From Pedobacter sp. D749 (lineage in GTDB: Bacteria > Bacteroidota > Bacteroidia > Sphingobacteriales > Sphingobacteriaceae), in the NCBI RefSeq assembly GCF_019317285.1, contig NZ_CP079218.1:620001-684000 (forward strand): 64,000 bases of DNA, given 5' to 3'. The stretch's first letter is position 1. Each line of letters opens with the position of its first letter. Made by a program: the position numbers and the translations under genes. The notes beneath the pieces are model-generated. The model made no database searches and was not told where the DNA came from. It saw only the letters and a program-made list of their open reading frames with translations. Of the stretch, positions 34,521-46,612 are shown piece after piece.

Positions 34521-34612
34521 CAGTCCTTTAAGCTTTATAGGAGCTCTAAGGAATTAAATGTTACATGCTTCCAATATTTAACATTGAGTTTTAAATAAAC
34601 AAAAAACACAAA

Positions 34613-35056
34613 ATGGCAAAAGAAGTCAGTGCAATGATCAAATTACAGATCAAAGGCGGAGCGGCAAATCCATCGCCACCAGTAGGACCTGCATTAGGTG
34701 CTAAAGGGGTGAACATTATGGAGTTTTGCAAACAGTACAACGCTCGTACCCAAGATAAAGCAGGTAAAGTATTGCCAGTTGTAATTACTGTTTATGCTGA
34801 TAAGTCATTCGATTTCATCATCAAAACCCCTCCGGTAGCTATCCAGTTAAAAGATGCTACTAAATTACAGAGTGGTTCTGCTGAGCCTAACCGTAAAAAA
34901 GTTGGGTCGGTGACCTGGGACCAGATTAAAGTTATTGCTGAGGATAAAATGCCTGATTTAAATGCATTTACAATCGAATCTGCAATGAGTATGGTTGCTG
35001 GAACAGCACGCAGTATGGGAATCACCGTTTCTGGTGACGCACCCTGGAACAATTAA
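34613..35056 (+). CDS. rplK: 50S ribosomal protein uL11
   Basis: 147 residues. Forms the GTPase-associated centre of the 50S subunit with 23S rRNA. N-terminal domain [20 protein letters not shown] (about 10-30) and C-terminal rRNA-binding domain with [20 protein letters not shown]. Full length. rplA starts 20 nt later. Confidence 0.97.
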   Translation: MAKEVSAMIKLQIKGGAANPSPPVGPALGAKGVNIMEFCKQYNARTQDKAGKVLPVVITVYADKSFDFIIKTPPVAIQLKDATKLQSGSAEPNRKKVGSVTWDQIKVIAEDKMPDLNAFTIESAMSMVAGTARSMGITVSGDAPWNN

Positions 35057-35076
35057 TTAAAAAACAGTTTACAACA

Positions 35077-35775
35077 GTGGCGAAATTAACTAAAAATCAA
35101 AAAAAGGCACACGCTAAAATAGAAGCTGGTAAAGCTTATACTTTACAGGCTGCTGCTGCTTTGGTAAAAGAAATCACTACCACTAAATTCGATGCGTCAG
35201 TTGATATTGATGTATCTTTAGGTGTTGATCCGCGTAAAGCGAATCAAATGGTACGTGGTATTGCTACTTTACCACACGGTACAGGTAAAACTGTTCGTGT
35301 TTTAGCTTTGGTAACTCCTGATAAGGAAGAAGAAGCAAGAGCAGCCGGCGCAGACTTCGTAGGTTTAGACGAATATGTGGCTAAAATTGAAGGTGGTTGG
35401 ACCGATGTAGACATTATTATCACAACACCAGCTTGTATGGCAAAAGTAGGTAAATTAGGCCGCGTTTTAGGTCCAAGGAACTTAATGCCAAATCCAAAAT
35501 CTGGTACAGTAACTAACGAAGTTGGTAAAGCTGTAACAGAGGTTAAAGCAGGTAAGATTGATTTTAAAGTAGACAAAAGCGGTATTATACACGCTTCAAT
35601 AGGGAAAGTATCATTCCCAGCAGATAAAATTTATGAGAATGCACTTGAAATCATTCAGGTAATTTCAAAATTAAAACCATCTGCTGCTAAAGGAACTTAT
35701 TTTAAGAGCATTCACGTGTCTTCTACAATGAGTCCTGGAATTGCAATTGAAACAAAATCAGTAGCGGGGATTTAA
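35077..35775 (+). CDS. rplA: 50S ribosomal protein uL1
   Basis: 232 residues, standard. GTG start with the common [20 protein letters not shown] opening. Conserved [20 protein letters not shown] (about 45-63) and [11 protein letters not shown] (about 138). uL1 forms the mobile stalk near the E site and in many bacteria represses its own operon by binding the leader; no obvious mimic was identified here. rplJ starts 3 nt after its stop. Confidence 0.97.
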   Translation: MAKLTKNQKKAHAKIEAGKAYTLQAAAALVKEITTTKFDASVDIDVSLGVDPRKANQMVRGIATLPHGTGKTVRVLALVTPDKEEEARAAGADFVGLDEYVAKIEGGWTDVDIIITTPACMAKVGKLGRVLGPRNLMPNPKSGTVTNEVGKAVTEVKAGKIDFKVDKSGIIHASIGKVSFPADKIYENALEIIQVISKLKPSAAKGTYFKSIHVSSTMSPGIAIETKSVAGI

Positions 35776-35777
35776 TC

Positions 35778-36299
35778 ATGAACAGAGAAGAAAAAAACGA
35801 AGTAGTTTTAGAACTACAAGGACAAATGCAAGAGTATGGCAATTTCTATATTGCTGATACCTCTAGCCTTTCTGTTGAGCAGATTAACAACATCCGCCGC
35901 AAATGTTTCGAAGGTGATATCATCATGAAAGTAGCTAAAAACTCTTTAATCCGCAAAGCGATTGAAGGTTTAGATGGCGATGCTTCTGAGATATACGAAG
36001 CCCTTAAAGGTTCATCATCATTATTATTCTCAAAAACAGCAAACGCTCCGGCTAAGTTGATTAAAGCTTTGAGAAGAACATCTGATAAACCATTGCTTAA
36101 AGCAGCATTTATAGATTCATCAGTATACGTTGGCGATGACCAATTGAATAACTTAGTAAGCTTGAAATCAAGAGAAGAGCTTATCGGAGATATCGTTGGA
36201 TTATTACAATCACCAGCTAAGAATGTTATATCTGCGCTTAAATCAAGCGGAGGCAAAATTGCAGGAATTGTTAAAACTCTACAAGAGAGAGAAGGTTAA
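35778..36299 (+). CDS. rplJ: 50S ribosomal protein uL10
   Basis: 173 residues. N-terminal RNA-binding part NREEKNEVVLELQGQMQEYG, then MKVAKNSLIRKAIEG (about 54-68), and the C-terminal helix KSSGGKIAGIVKTLQEREG that carries L7/L12 dimers. It is the base of the stalk that recruits translation GTPases. The preceding stop is 3 nt away, suggesting coupling with rplA. Confidence 0.96.
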   Translation: MNREEKNEVVLELQGQMQEYGNFYIADTSSLSVEQINNIRRKCFEGDIIMKVAKNSLIRKAIEGLDGDASEIYEALKGSSSLLFSKTANAPAKLIKALRRTSDKPLLKAAFIDSSVYVGDDQLNNLVSLKSREELIGDIVGLLQSPAKNVISALKSSGGKIAGIVKTLQEREG

Positions 36300-36363
36300 C
36301 GAACACCTTAAGTTCGCAATAAAACAAAATTATTTTTACGTAAATTTTTAAAATCTTAATAAA

Positions 36364-36741
36364 ATGGCAGATTTAAAATCGTTTGCTGAGCAATTAGTAA
36401 ACTTAACCGTTAAAGAAGTTAACGAATTAGCTCAAATCTTAAAAGACGAGTATGGTATCGAGCCTGCAGCTGCTGCTGTAGTTGCTGGTCCTGCTGCTGG
36501 TGGTGATGCACCTGCTGCTGCTGCAGAAAAAACATCATTTGATGTTATCTTAAAAGAAGCTGGTGGCGCTAAATTAGCAGTTGTGAAACTTGTTAAAGAC
36601 TTAACTGGCCTTGGTTTGAAAGAAGCAAAAGACTTAGTTGACGGAGCACCAAAAGAATTAAAAGCTGGTGTTACTAAAGACGAAGCAGAAGCTCTTAAAA
36701 AACAATTAGAAGAAGCTGGAGCAGTAGTTGAGATTAAGTAA
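36364..36741 (+). CDS. rplL: 50S ribosomal protein bL12
   Basis: 125 residues. N-terminal dimerisation helices, an Ala/Gly hinge ([20 protein letters not shown], about 34-55) and the C-terminal factor-binding domain ([20 protein letters not shown], then [19 protein letters not shown]). Standard. An attenuator-like hairpin follows at 36773-36799 before rpoB. Confidence 0.97.
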   Translation: MADLKSFAEQLVNLTVKEVNELAQILKDEYGIEPAAAAVVAGPAAGGDAPAAAAEKTSFDVILKEAGGAKLAVVKLVKDLTGLGLKEAKDLVDGAPKELKAGVTKDEAEALKKQLEEAGAVVEIK

Positions 36742-36772
36742 TCACTTAACTTAGCTAAGCTAAAAATGTATC

Positions 36773-36799
36773 AGACACCGACTGAAAATGTCGGTGTCT
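36773..36799 (+). terminator. Attenuator between rplL and rpoB
   Basis: A perfect 10-bp stem agacaccgac / gtcggtgtct with a 7-nt loop, followed by only a weak T run (ttacct). It is in the place where E. coli has its rplL-rpoB attenuator, so partial termination is likely. Confidence 0.75.
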
Positions 36800-36897
36800 T
36801 TACCTGTTTATAAACATCTCATTTTGTTTGGTTAATGAGCATGGTTAGAACGAAACCAAACAAATAGTTTATTCTTAAACTAAAATCTTTTAGTCCA

Positions 36898-39800
36898 TTG
36901 GCAAAGACAGTCGAACAAAGAGTAAATTTTGCAACTAGTAAGCACATTATAGACTATCCGGATTTTCTGGATGTGCAATTGCAATCATTCAGAGAATTTT
37001 TCCAGATAGATACCACATCAGACGATCGCTCTAGCGAAGGTTTGTTTAAAGTGTTTGCTGAAAACTTTCCAATAACAGATTCAAGAAATATCTTCGTATT
37101 AGAGTTTCTTGATTATTTTGTTGATCCGCCACGTTACGATATACACGAGTGTATTGAGCGTGGATTAACCTACAATGTTCCATTAAAAGCAAAGCTGAAG
37201 CTTTCTTGTAATGATGTAGAACATGAAGATTTTGAAACTATTATCCAGGATGTGTACTTAGGTACTATCCCGTATATGACACCAAAAGGTACGTTTGTTA
37301 TCAACGGTGCAGAACGTGTTATCGTTTCGCAATTACACCGTTCTCCAGGTGTGTTCTTCGGTCAAAGCCGTCACACAAATGGAACCAAATTGTATTCTGC
37401 ACGTGTTATTCCTTTCAAAGGTTCATGGATCGAGTTCGCTACAGACGTTAATAACGTGATGTATGCGTATATCGATCGTAAGAAAAAATTCCCGGTTACC
37501 ACTTTATTACGTGCTATCGGTTACGATTCTGATAAGGACATCTTAGAACTTTTTGATCTTGCTGACGAAGTAAAAGTTAGTAAATCGGGTTTAAAGAAAT
37601 ACATCGGTCGTAAACTGGCTGCAAGGGTATTGAAAAAATGGGTTGAAGATTTTGTTGATGAAGATACTGGTGAGGTAGTTTCTATCGACCGTAATGAAGT
37701 GATTCTTGAAAGAGAAACCGTTTTAGAAGACGAACACATTGATATGGTTATCGAAGCTGGCGTAAAAAGCATCATCTTATCAAAAGAAGATGGCGCAAGT
37801 CAGGCAGATTATACCATTATATATAATACATTACAGAAAGATACATCAAACTCAGAAAAAGAAGCTGTAGAAAACATCTATCGTGCTTTGCGTAACGCAG
37901 AACCACCTGATGAGGAAACAGCCCGTGGTATCATTGATCGTTTATTCTTCTCGGATAAACGTTACGATTTAGGAGATGTTGGTCGTTACCGCATCAACCG
38001 TAAATTAAAAATGAATACCCCTGATGAGGTTAAAGTATTAACAAAAGCAGATATTATTGCAATTGTGAAATACCTGATCAAATTGATCAACTCAAAAGAA
38101 GAGGTGGATGATATCGATCACTTGTCTAACCGTCGTGTACGTACGGTAGGTGAGCAATTGTACGCACAATTTGGTGTTGGTTTAGCCCGTATGGCCAGAA
38201 CAATCCGTGAGCGTATGAATATTCGCGATAACGAGGTGTTTACCCCAACTGATTTGATTAACGCACGTACGTTATCATCAGTGATCAACTCTTTCTTTGG
38301 TACTAACCAGTTATCTCAGTTCATGGATCAAACGAATCCATTAGCAGAGATCACTCACAAACGCCGTTTATCGGCTTTAGGTCCAGGTGGTTTATCACGT
38401 GAGCGTGCCGGTTTCGAGGTACGTGACGTTCACTATACTCACTATGGTCGTTTATGTACTATTGAAACTCCAGAGGGACCAAACATTGGTTTGATTTCAT
38501 CACTTTGTGTGCATGCAAAAATCAACAATTTAGGTTTCATTGAAACACCATACAAACGTGTTGAAGATGGTAAAGTAGTTGTTGATTCAGACGTTATTTA
38601 TTTATCTGCAGAAGATGAAGATGGTAAAACCATTGCTCAGGCTAATGCAGAGTATGATGATAAAGGTAACTTTACCACGCCACGTGTTAAAGCGCGTTAT
38701 GAGGGTGACTTCCCGATTATTGAGCCTGAGAAATTAGACTTAATGGACGTTGCGCCTAACCAGATTACTTCAATCGCTGCTTCGTTAATTCCGTTCTTAG
38801 AACATGATGATGCGAACAGGGCTTTGATGGGATCGAACATGCAACGTCAGGCCGTACCATTGTTGCGTCCTGAAGCACCAATTGTAGGTACAGGTTTAGA
38901 AGGTCGCGTTGCACGTGATTCAAGAACTTTGATCAACGCAGAAGGTGACGGTGTTGTAGAGTATGTTGATGCTAACGAAATTACCATTAAATATGAGCGT
39001 AACGAAGATGATCGTTTGGTTTCATTTGAAGGTGATAGCAAAACTTACCGTTTAATTAAATTCAAAAAAACCAACCAGAATACTTGTATCAACTTAAAAC
39101 CAATCGTTAAGAAAGGTCAGAAAGTTACTAAAGGACAAGTGCTTTGCGAAGGTTATGCAACTGAAAATGGTGAATTGGCATTAGGTAGAAACTTAAAAGT
39201 GGCATTCATGCCTTGGCAAGGTTTCAACTTTGAGGATGCGATTGTAATTAACGAGCGTATTGTTCGTGATGACGTTTTCACTTCATTGCATATTGAAGAG
39301 TTTGAATTAGAAGTACGTGATACTAAACGTGGAGAAGAGGAATTAACACCAGATATCCCGAACGTTTCTGAAGAGGCTACTAAAGACCTTGATGAAAACG
39401 GTATTATCCGTATTGGTGCTGATGTAAAAGAAGGTGATATTTTAATTGGTAAGATCACTCCAAAAGGAGAATCTGATCCTTCACCGGAAGAGAAATTACT
39501 ACGTGCAATTTTTGGTGATAAAGCAGGTGATGTTAAAGATGCGTCTTTAAAAACTCCTCCTTCAATCCAGGGTGTAGTAATTGATACTAAATTATTCAGC
39601 CGTGCTAAAAAAACTACAAAAGCTGAAGAAAAATCGGCAATTGAGAAATTAGACAAAGGATATAACAATATCACTGAGAAATTAAAAGCAGAATTAGTAG
39701 ACAAATTATTCACCATTGTAAACGGAAAAACATCTCAGGGTGTATTTAACATTTACAAAGAATTATTAGTTGCTAAAGGCGCTAAATTTACTCAGAAAAT

Positions 39801-40701
39801 TTTAGCTGAACTTGATTATAATCACATTAGCCCTAACAAATGGACTACTGATGATGATAAAAACGAGATGATTAAAATGTTGCTTCACAACTACGGTATC
39901 CGTGTTAACGAAGAACTTGGTGCTTACAAACGCGATAAATTCGCGATCAGTGTAGGTGATGAGCTTCCTTCAGGAATCGTACAGATGGCAAAAGTTTATG
40001 TAGCTAAAAAACGTAAATTAAAAGTAGGTGATAAAATGGCGGGTCGCCACGGTAACAAAGGTATTGTTGCACGTATTGTACGTGATGAAGATATGCCTTT
40101 CTTAGCTGATGGTACTCCGGTTGATATCGTGTTGAACCCACTGGGTGTACCTTCACGTATGAACCTTGGTCAGATCTACGAAACTATTTTAGCTTGGGCA
40201 GGCCAGGAATTAGGTGTTAAATTTGCGACACCGATTTTTGATGGAGCTACCCACCAGGAGGTTGAAGAATGGATCGCTAAAGCAGGAGTTCCTGCTTCAG
40301 GAAAAACCTACTTATACAATGGTTTAACAGGTGAGCGTTTCGATCAGACTACAACTGTAGGTATTATCTACATGTTGAAATTAGGTCACATGGTTGATGA
40401 TAAGATGCACGCCCGTTCAATCGGACCATACTCATTAATTACACAACAACCATTGGGTGGTAAAGCCCAGTTCGGTGGTCAGCGTTTTGGTGAGATGGAG
40501 GTTTGGGCATTAGAGGCATTTGGTGCAGCTAATATTCTTCAGGAGATCTTAACCGTTAAATCTGATGATGTAATCGGAAGAGCCAAAACTTACGAAGCCA
40601 TTGTTAAAGGTGAAAACCTACCAACGCCAGGTGTACCAGAATCGTTCAACGTATTGGTACATGAGTTACGCGGATTAGGTTTAGATATTACGTTAGACTA
40701 A
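36898..40701 (+). CDS. rpoB: RNA polymerase beta subunit
   Basis: 1267 residues, the usual Bacteroidota length. TTG start ([14 protein letters not shown] opening). Seen in order: the rifampicin-site region [20 protein letters not shown] then [20 protein letters not shown] (about 460-505), the [17 protein letters not shown] active-site motif (about 1045), and the C-terminal [21 protein letters not shown] (about 1180). The rifampicin-site residues D, H, R, S look wild type. A hairpin of GTATC words separates it from rpoC. Confidence 0.98.
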   Translation: MAKTVEQRVNFATSKHIIDYPDFLDVQLQSFREFFQIDTTSDDRSSEGLFKVFAENFPITDSRNIFVLEFLDYFVDPPRYDIHECIERGLTYNVPLKAKLKLSCNDVEHEDFETIIQDVYLGTIPYMTPKGTFVINGAERVIVSQLHRSPGVFFGQSRHTNGTKLYSARVIPFKGSWIEFATDVNNVMYAYIDRKKKFPVTTLLRAIGYDSDKDILELFDLADEVKVSKSGLKKYIGRKLAARVLKKWVEDFVDEDTGEVVSIDRNEVILERETVLEDEHIDMVIEAGVKSIILSKEDGASQADYTIIYNTLQKDTSNSEKEAVENIYRALRNAEPPDEETARGIIDRLFFSDKRYDLGDVGRYRINRKLKMNTPDEVKVLTKADIIAIVKYLIKLINSKEEVDDIDHLSNRRVRTVGEQLYAQFGVGLARMARTIRERMNIRDNEVFTPTDLINARTLSSVINSFFGTNQLSQFMDQTNPLAEITHKRRLSALGPGGLSRERAGFEVRDVHYTHYGRLCTIETPEGPNIGLISSLCVHAKINNLGFIETPYKRVEDGKVVVDSDVIYLSAEDEDGKTIAQANAEYDDKGNFTTPRVKARYEGDFPIIEPEKLDLMDVAPNQITSIAASLIPFLEHDDANRALMGSNMQRQAVPLLRPEAPIVGTGLEGRVARDSRTLINAEGDGVVEYVDANEITIKYERNEDDRLVSFEGDSKTYRLIKFKKTNQNTCINLKPIVKKGQKVTKGQVLCEGYATENGELALGRNLKVAFMPWQGFNFEDAIVINERIVRDDVFTSLHIEEFELEVRDTKRGEEELTPDIPNVSEEATKDLDENGIIRIGADVKEGDILIGKITPKGESDPSPEEKLLRAIFGDKAGDVKDASLKTPPSIQGVVIDTKLFSRAKKTTKAEEKSAIEKLDKGYNNITEKLKAELVDKLFTIVNGKTSQGVFNIYKELLVAKGAKFTQKILAELDYNHISPNKWTTDDDKNEMIKMLLHNYGIRVNEELGAYKRDKFAISVGDELPSGIVQMAKVYVAKKRKLKVGDKMAGRHGNKGIVARIVRDEDMPFLADGTPVDIVLNPLGVPSRMNLGQIYETILAWAGQELGVKFATPIFDGATHQEVEEWIAKAGVPASGKTYLYNGLTGERFDQTTTVGIIYMLKLGHMVDDKMHARSIGPYSLITQQPLGGKAQFGGQRFGEMEVWALEAFGAANILQEILTVKSDDVIGRAKTYEAIVKGENLPTPGVPESFNVLVHELRGLGLDITLD

Positions 40702-40774
40702 GTATTAAGTATAAAGTATCGAGTATCAAGAAGGTTAATTCAATCTCGATACTTGATACTAAGTACTTGCTACT
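40701..40774. repeat. Inverted repeat of AGTATCAAG words between rpoB and rpoC
   Basis: agtattaagtataaagtatc plus gagtatcaaga (to 40731) is answered by tctcgatacttgatactaag plus tacttgctact (40744-40774). Each arm is three to four degenerate copies of one word. It overlaps the last base of rpoB and ends 14 bases before the rpoC ATG, inside an essential operon. The pheT leader element at 4753-4802 uses the same GTATC word. Confidence 0.8.
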
Positions 40775-40788
40775 AAAAACAAAAAGAT

Positions 40789-43700
40789 ATGTCTTACAAA
40801 AAGGATAATAAATTAAAAAGCAATTTCACATCAATCACGATTAGCTTATCGTCTCCAGAAATTATTTTGGAACGCTCAAGCGGTGAGGTGTTGAAACCAG
40901 AAACCATTAACTACCGTACTTACAAACCTGAGCGTGATGGTTTGTTCTGTGAGCGTATTTTTGGTCCGGTAAAAGATTACGAATGTCATTGCGGTAAATA
41001 CAAACGTATCCGTTATAAAGGTATTGTTTGCGATCGTTGTGGCGTTGAAGTAACGGAGAAAAAAGTACGTCGTGAGCGTATGGGACACATTGCTTTAGTG
41101 GTTCCTGTTGCACACATCTGGTACTTCCGCTCTTTACCAAACAAAATCGGTTATTTATTAGGTTTACCTACTAAAAAATTAGATTTAATTATCTATTACG
41201 AGCGTTACGTAGTTATTCAATCAGGCTTAATGGCTGAAGAAGGTATCAACTATATGGACTTCTTAACGGAAGAAGAATATTTAGATATCTTAGATAAATT
41301 ACCTAAAGAAAACCAATACTTAGATGATAAAGATCCTAATAAATTCATCGCCAAAATGGGTGCTGAAGCATTAGAAGATTTATTAAAACGTATTGATTTA
41401 GATACTTTATCTTATGATTTACGTCACCAGGCAGCTAACGAAACTTCTCAGCAACGTAAAAATGAGGCTTTAAAACGTCTTCAGGTTGTTGAAGCTTTCC
41501 GTGGTGCTAATACACGTATTGAGAATCGCCCTGAGTGGATGATTGTTAAAATCGTTCCGGTTATTCCACCAGAACTACGTCCGTTAGTGCCATTAGAAGG
41601 TGGTCGTTTCGCTACTTCCGATTTAAATGATTTATACCGTCGTGTAATTATCCGTAACAACCGTTTAAAACGTTTGATCGAGATTAAAGCACCAGAGGTA
41701 ATTTTACGTAACGAGAAACGTATGTTGCAGGAAGCTGTAGATTCGTTATTCGATAACTCACGTAAAGTTAACGCGGTAAAAACTGAAGGTAACCGTGCTT
41801 TGAAATCACTTTCAGATATCCTGAAAGGTAAACAAGGTCGTTTCCGTCAGAATTTATTAGGTAAACGTGTGGATTATTCAGCTCGTTCGGTAATTGTTGT
41901 AGGGCCTAGCCTTAAATTACACGAGTGCGGTATTCCTAAAGATATGGCTGCTGAGCTTTACAAACCGTTCATTATTCGTAAGATGATTGAGCGTGGTGTG
42001 GTAAAAACAGTTAAATCTGCTAAGAAAATCGTTGATAGAAAAGATCCATTAGTTTGGGATATCTTAGAAAATGTATTAAAAGGTCACCCGGTATTATTAA
42101 ACCGTGCACCTACGCTACACAGACTAGGTATTCAGGCTTTCCAGCCAAAATTAATTGAAGGAAAAGCAATCCAGTTACACCCGTTAGTTTGTACTGCATT
42201 CAACGCCGATTTTGATGGTGACCAGATGGCTGTCCACTTACCTTTAGGTAACGCAGCAATTTTGGAAGCCCAGGTATTGATGTTGGCCGCACATAACATC
42301 TTAAACCCTGCAAATGGTACGCCAATTACAGTACCATCACAGGATATGGTTTTGGGTCTTTACTATATTACTAAAGGCCGTAGAACAGATGAAACCAGAG
42401 TTGTAAAAGGACAGGATTCGAATTTCTATTCTCCGGAAGAAGTTATTATTGCTTATAACGAGAAAGAATTAGACTTGCATGCATTTATCAAAGTAAGGGT
42501 AAATGTGAAGCAAAATGATGGATCGATCGTTAATAAATTAACTGAAACAACAGTTGGTAGAGTATTATTCAACCAAATGGTTCCTGAAGAAGTTGGTTAT
42601 ATCAATGAGTTATTAACTAAAAAATCGTTAAGAGATATTATCGGTGAGGTAGTTAAAATGACTGGTATGGCACGTGCTTCTCAGTTCTTAGATGATATCA
42701 AAGAATTAGGATTCCGTATGGCATTCCAGGGAGGTTTATCGTTCAACTTACAAGACGTAAACATTCCGGTAGAAAAACATACTTTATTAGAACAGGCAGC
42801 TGCAGAAGTTGAAGAGGTAAGAAACAACTATAACATGGGTTTCATTACCAACAACGAGCGTTACAACCAGATTATCGATATCTGGACCCGTATCAACAAC
42901 AGGTTAACTACTTTCGTTATGACTCAGTTATCTTCAGATAACCAAGGTTTTAACTCAGTTTACATGATGCTTGATTCAGGTGCACGTGGATCTAAAGAGC
43001 AGATTCGTCAGCTTTGCGGAATGCGTGGTTTGATGGCGAAACCTCAAAAATCTGGTTCAGGTGGTGATATCATTGAAAACCCGATCTTATCAAACTTTAA
43101 AGAAGGCTTATCGGTATTAGAGTACTTTATCTCTACTCACGGTGCGCGTAAAGGTTTGGCAGATACGGCGTTAAAAACAGCTGATGCGGGTTACTTAACC
43201 CGTCGTTTACATGATGTTGCACAGGATATGATTGTTAACTCAGTTGATTGTGGTACTTTAAGAGGTATGTACACAACTGCGTTGAAAGATCAGGAAGATA
43301 TTGTTGAGCCATTATACGACAGGATTTTAGGCCGTACTTCATTACATGATGTTTATAATCCTTTGGATAACACATTGTTAGTAAGTGCAGGCGAAGATAT
43401 CAACGAAGATGTTGCTAAACTGATCGAAGAGTCTCCATTAGAAGGTATCGAAATCCGTTCGGTATTAACTTGTGAGAACAAACGTGGTGTTTGCGCATTA
43501 TGTTACGGTCGTAACCTGGCATCTGGTAAACGTGTTCAAAGAGGTGAGGCAGTTGGTGTAATTGCAGCACAATCAATCGGTGAGCCGGGTACACAGTTAA
43601 CACTTCGTACTTTCCACGTGGGTGGTACTGCATCAAACATTGCTGCAGAATCTAACATCGTAGCTAAGTTTGATGGTGTAATCGAATTCGAAAATATCCG

Positions 43701-45075
43701 TACTGTAGATACACAAACAGAAGAAGGAACAGTTCAGGTAGTATTAGGTCGTTCAGGTGAGTTCAAAATTGTTGAACCAGGAACCGGACGTATCATTGTA
43801 ACCAACAACATTCCTTACGGTGCATTCTTGTTCGTAAAAGAAGGTGATAAACTTACTAAAGGTGATAAAATCTGTTCATGGGATCCGTACAACGCGGTTA
43901 TTCTATCAGAATTTGCCGGTAAAGCACAATTTGATGCCATTATTGAAGGTGTAACCTTCCGTGAAGAATCAGATGAGCAAACTGGTCACCGTGAAAAAGT
44001 AATTATCGATACACGTGATAAAACGAAAAACCCTTCAGTTCAGATCGTTGATAAGAAAGGTGAATTCATCAAAGGTTATAACATTCCGGTAGGAGCCCAC
44101 GTTTCAGTTGATGAAGGTGAAGCCATCCAAACTGGTCAGATTATCGCTAAGATTCCTCGTGCAACTGGTAAAACCCGGGATATTACAGGTGGTTTACCTC
44201 GTGTAACCGAATTATTTGAAGCACGTAACCCATCTAACCCAGCTGTAGTAACTGAGATTGATGGTGTGGTAACTTTAGGTGGCGTTAAACGTGGTAACCG
44301 TGAGATCACAATCGAATCAAAAGATGGTGAAGTTAAAAAATACCTGGTTCCATTGTCTAAACACATCCTTGTACAGGATAATGACTTTGTGAAAGCAGGT
44401 ATGCCGTTATCAGATGGTTCAATTTCTCCTGCGGATATCTTATCAATTAAAGGCCCTGCAGCGGTTCAGGAATACTTAGTAAATGGTATTCAAGAGGTTT
44501 ACCGTTTACAAGGTGTGAAAATTAACGATAAGCACTTCGAGGTAATTGTTCACCAGATGATGCAGAAAGTTCACATTGAAGATCCGGGTGATACTATTTT
44601 CTTAGAAAACAATGCTGTTGACCGTTGGGATTTTGCCGACGAGAACGATGCGATGTACGACAAGAAAGTGGTTGAAGATGCAGGTGATTCGACAGAAATC
44701 AAACCAGGTCAAATTGTTTCATTACGTAAATTAAGAGATGAAAATTCTCAATTAAAACGTAAAGATTTAAAACAGATCACGGTTAGAGATGCAAGACCAG
44801 CAACTGCAAGTTCTATCTTACAAGGTATTACACGTGCGTCATTAGGTACTAAATCGTTCATTTCTGCGGCTTCGTTCCAGGAAACTACGAAAGTATTAAA
44901 TGAGGCAGCTATTGCAGGTAAACGCGATAATATGTTAGGCTTGAAAGAAAACGTGATCGTTGGTCACTTAATCCCTTCAGGTACTGGTGTACGTGGTTAC
45001 GAAAGAATCATCGTTGGTTCTCAGGAAGAATACGATAAATTATTAGCTTCGAAACAAGAAGAAGTAGAAGCTTAA
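40789..45075 (+). CDS. rpoC: RNA polymerase beta' subunit
   Basis: 1428 residues. N-terminal zinc site [20 protein letters not shown] (about 66-85), clamp helices, the catalytic [12 protein letters not shown] with three Asp that hold magnesium (about 472), the bridge and trigger regions ([10 protein letters not shown] and [16 protein letters not shown]), and the second zinc site [13 protein letters not shown] (about 895). Full length and intact. A strong terminator follows at 45093-45132. No gene for omega is present here. Confidence 0.98.
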   Translation: MSYKKDNKLKSNFTSITISLSSPEIILERSSGEVLKPETINYRTYKPERDGLFCERIFGPVKDYECHCGKYKRIRYKGIVCDRCGVEVTEKKVRRERMGHIALVVPVAHIWYFRSLPNKIGYLLGLPTKKLDLIIYYERYVVIQSGLMAEEGINYMDFLTEEEYLDILDKLPKENQYLDDKDPNKFIAKMGAEALEDLLKRIDLDTLSYDLRHQAANETSQQRKNEALKRLQVVEAFRGANTRIENRPEWMIVKIVPVIPPELRPLVPLEGGRFATSDLNDLYRRVIIRNNRLKRLIEIKAPEVILRNEKRMLQEAVDSLFDNSRKVNAVKTEGNRALKSLSDILKGKQGRFRQNLLGKRVDYSARSVIVVGPSLKLHECGIPKDMAAELYKPFIIRKMIERGVVKTVKSAKKIVDRKDPLVWDILENVLKGHPVLLNRAPTLHRLGIQAFQPKLIEGKAIQLHPLVCTAFNADFDGDQMAVHLPLGNAAILEAQVLMLAAHNILNPANGTPITVPSQDMVLGLYYITKGRRTDETRVVKGQDSNFYSPEEVIIAYNEKELDLHAFIKVRVNVKQNDGSIVNKLTETTVGRVLFNQMVPEEVGYINELLTKKSLRDIIGEVVKMTGMARASQFLDDIKELGFRMAFQGGLSFNLQDVNIPVEKHTLLEQAAAEVEEVRNNYNMGFITNNERYNQIIDIWTRINNRLTTFVMTQLSSDNQGFNSVYMMLDSGARGSKEQIRQLCGMRGLMAKPQKSGSGGDIIENPILSNFKEGLSVLEYFISTHGARKGLADTALKTADAGYLTRRLHDVAQDMIVNSVDCGTLRGMYTTALKDQEDIVEPLYDRILGRTSLHDVYNPLDNTLLVSAGEDINEDVAKLIEESPLEGIEIRSVLTCENKRGVCALCYGRNLASGKRVQRGEAVGVIAAQSIGEPGTQLTLRTFHVGGTASNIAAESNIVAKFDGVIEFENIRTVDTQTEEGTVQVVLGRSGEFKIVEPGTGRIIVTNNIPYGAFLFVKEGDKLTKGDKICSWDPYNAVILSEFAGKAQFDAIIEGVTFREESDEQTGHREKVIIDTRDKTKNPSVQIVDKKGEFIKGYNIPVGAHVSVDEGEAIQTGQIIAKIPRATGKTRDITGGLPRVTELFEARNPSNPAVVTEIDGVVTLGGVKRGNREITIESKDGEVKKYLVPLSKHILVQDNDFVKAGMPLSDGSISPADILSIKGPAAVQEYLVNGIQEVYRLQGVKINDKHFEVIVHQMMQKVHIEDPGDTIFLENNAVDRWDFADENDAMYDKKVVEDAGDSTEIKPGQIVSLRKLRDENSQLKRKDLKQITVRDARPATASSILQGITRASLGTKSFISAASFQETTKVLNEAAIAGKRDNMLGLKENVIVGHLIPSGTGVRGYERIIVGSQEEYDKLLASKQEEVEA

Positions 45076-45092
45076 TAAAATTCATATTTTTT

Positions 45093-45132
45093 AAAAGGGC
45101 TGCACCATTAAATTGGTGTAGCCCTTTTTTTA
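45093..45132 (+). terminator. Terminator after rpoC
   Basis: aaaagggctgcaccatt pairs with aattggtgtagcccttttt with one G-T pair, then a T tract. Bases 45133-45509 hold no gene; a worn REP copy (45319-45354) and one half of a flanking repeat (45388-45477) are visible. Confidence 0.9.
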
Positions 45133-45318
45133 TAATCAGTATTTTCTTCCAACTGTAAAGATCCACTTTGTCATTTATTTCCATCCTCATCCGGGGTGAA
45201 ATTAGGTGCATTATTACAAGTTTTCAATAGAAGGGAAATATTTTGTAAGTCATTCTTTCAGTTTACTTTACTGAAATCATTATAAAAGCTTATAAAGCTA
45301 TCATTCCTATTAAATACA

Positions 45319-45354
45319 TCGCTTCTTCAGCGGAAAAGGCTTCTCGTAAGAATG
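45319..45354. repeat. Worn REP-like fragment
   Basis: cgcttcttcagcggaaaagg...ttctcgtaagaatgg corresponds to the right arm of the palindrome at 30372-30406 (gcttcgtcggctgaaaaagc...ttctcgcaatgacg), with several substitutions. Confidence 0.6.
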
Positions 45355-45387
45355 GAAAAAATAGGTTAGTAGTTGCCCTATAGGAGA

Positions 45388-45477
45388 ACTTATTTTTAAT
45401 ATTAAGTAAGTAGTCAACGATCGACCTGGATATCGGGAGGCTCAGTGTGAAAGGAAGTAGGGTAAGGATAAAATTTA
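45388..45477. repeat. Left flanking repeat of the TonB block
   Basis: aacttatttttaatattaag...gatcgacctggatatcggga...tcagtgt...aaatttaaa matches 49990-50096 at about three quarters of positions over its core. The two copies are in the same orientation and bracket the minus-strand block 45510-49659. Confidence 0.55.
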
Positions 45478-45509
45478 AACGAACCCTTAATGTTTAGCGA
45501 TTTGAATAA

Positions 45510-45752
45510 TTAAGATCTGGTTTTATAATAAATTCTCTTTTTTTTCTGTCTTTTAGAAAGAATATCTCCGGTACCTGCGGTGATGATAATGATACTTAAA
45601 GGAATAAGATATCCACAGAATGCTAAGGGTAAACTTAAGGTAGGTCTGTCATAAAATGACTTTTTTTTTGAAGAATTTTTCTGATTAGTAAGTATAAAAC
45701 AAGATGAAACCCCGAATAATAGCATGATTATGCCAATAATTATTTTTTTCAT
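45510..45752 (-). CDS. Small two-helix membrane protein
   Basis: 80 residues with two predicted membrane helices (MKKIIIGIIMLLFGVSSCFI and LSLPLAFCGYLIPLSIIIIT) joined by a basic loop and ending in a very basic tail (KRQKKKRIYYKTRS). The first helix ends in a Cys that could be a lipobox (GVSSC), so a short lipoprotein is an alternative. The ATG at 45752 is preferred over a TTG 9 nt upstream. Function unknown; it lies 111 bases downstream of the beta-barrel gene, beyond its hairpin. Confidence 0.5.
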   Translation of the reverse strand: MKKIIIGIIMLLFGVSSCFILTNQKNSSKKKSFYDRPTLSLPLAFCGYLIPLSIIIITAGTGDILSKRQKKKRIYYKTRS

Positions 45753-45812
45753 TGCTTGCAAAAAAAAATCGCTTCAATTATTAGGCTGATGGATCAATAC
45801 GATTTAAATTTA

Positions 45813-45856
45813 ATATCTGATAAAAGAGATCAGTGATTAGCTCTTTTATCAGATAT
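45813..45856 (-). terminator. Hairpin terminating the TonB operon
   Basis: A perfect 16-bp stem atatctgataaaagag (45813-45828) / ctcttttatcagatat (45841-45856), 8 nt past the beta-barrel stop codon on the minus strand. No strong T tract follows. Confidence 0.75.
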
Positions 45857-45863
45857 GATTAAC

Positions 45864-46595
45864 TTATTTAAGGTTATAAGATAAACCTAAAGTAGTCTGT
45901 ATTTCGGATATAGGTTGTTTAGTCACCAATCTGCCCGCATTGATATTACGGTTATCGTTAGTGATCTTAATTCCATCAGCACCAATGTAATTTCCTCTTA
46001 AAGCGAGACCTATTTTATTGGTTAAGCTATAGCGTAATCCTATTCCGCCGCCATAAGCAAATGTAGACGCAGTAGAACTACGCTGGTAAAAAGTGTGTGT
46101 AGGATCATCTTCCAAATCAACTTTTAATTCTGGTGTAGAAAAACTTTTAATCACCCCAGCAACTGCCCGCACATCAAGGATCAGTTTAGGATGAAGTAGA
46201 AACGAATATTGAGGGCCTACCAGCACATTTAGATTACGGTAGCGTTTATTCGAAGTAACTGTCGAATTATCTACAGCAAAGCCATCCGTATATCCTGCAG
46301 AAAGATTTTCTACATCCTTATGGCTTAATCTTCCCTGATCCTGATAAGATATTACACCTGCTAAGGCAAGGTTTTTATAGAAGTACCAGGCACCGTCTAC
46401 ACCAAAAGTAAAACCGTTTTTTGCGTAACCTGCTTTGTTGTTCTCCTTATAGATTTCTCCATACTCCGACTTTGCAAAATTGTCGATTGGTGAGGATAAT
46501 CCACCAAAAAATCCGATATAACTTTTAACCTGTGCACTCGCGCTGAAAACAGTAAAAATTAATAAAAATAACGGTAATAATAAGTATTTTCTCAT
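45864..46595 (-). CDS. Outer-membrane beta-barrel protein
   Basis: 243 residues. A signal peptide (LLLPLFLLIFTVFSASAQ) precedes alternating amphipathic strands: SYIGFFGGLSSPIDNF, FTFGVDGAWYFYKNLAL, YRNLNVLVGPQYSFLL, FAYGGGIGLRYSLTNKIGLA, and a final strand TTLGLSYNLK, typical of an 8-strand OmpA/OmpW-like barrel. It is the last gene of the minus-strand TonB operon, 17 nt after the lipoprotein gene. Its role may be structural or in ligand sensing; no enzymatic motif. Confidence 0.8.
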   Translation of the reverse strand: MRKYLLLPLFLLIFTVFSASAQVKSYIGFFGGLSSPIDNFAKSEYGEIYKENNKAGYAKNGFTFGVDGAWYFYKNLALAGVISYQDQGRLSHKDVENLSAGYTDGFAVDNSTVTSNKRYRNLNVLVGPQYSFLLHPKLILDVRAVAGVIKSFSTPELKVDLEDDPTHTFYQRSSTASTFAYGGGIGLRYSLTNKIGLALRGNYIGADGIKITNDNRNINAGRLVTKQPISEIQTTLGLSYNLK

Positions 46596-46612
46596 GATAA
46601 AAGGCTCAAAAA

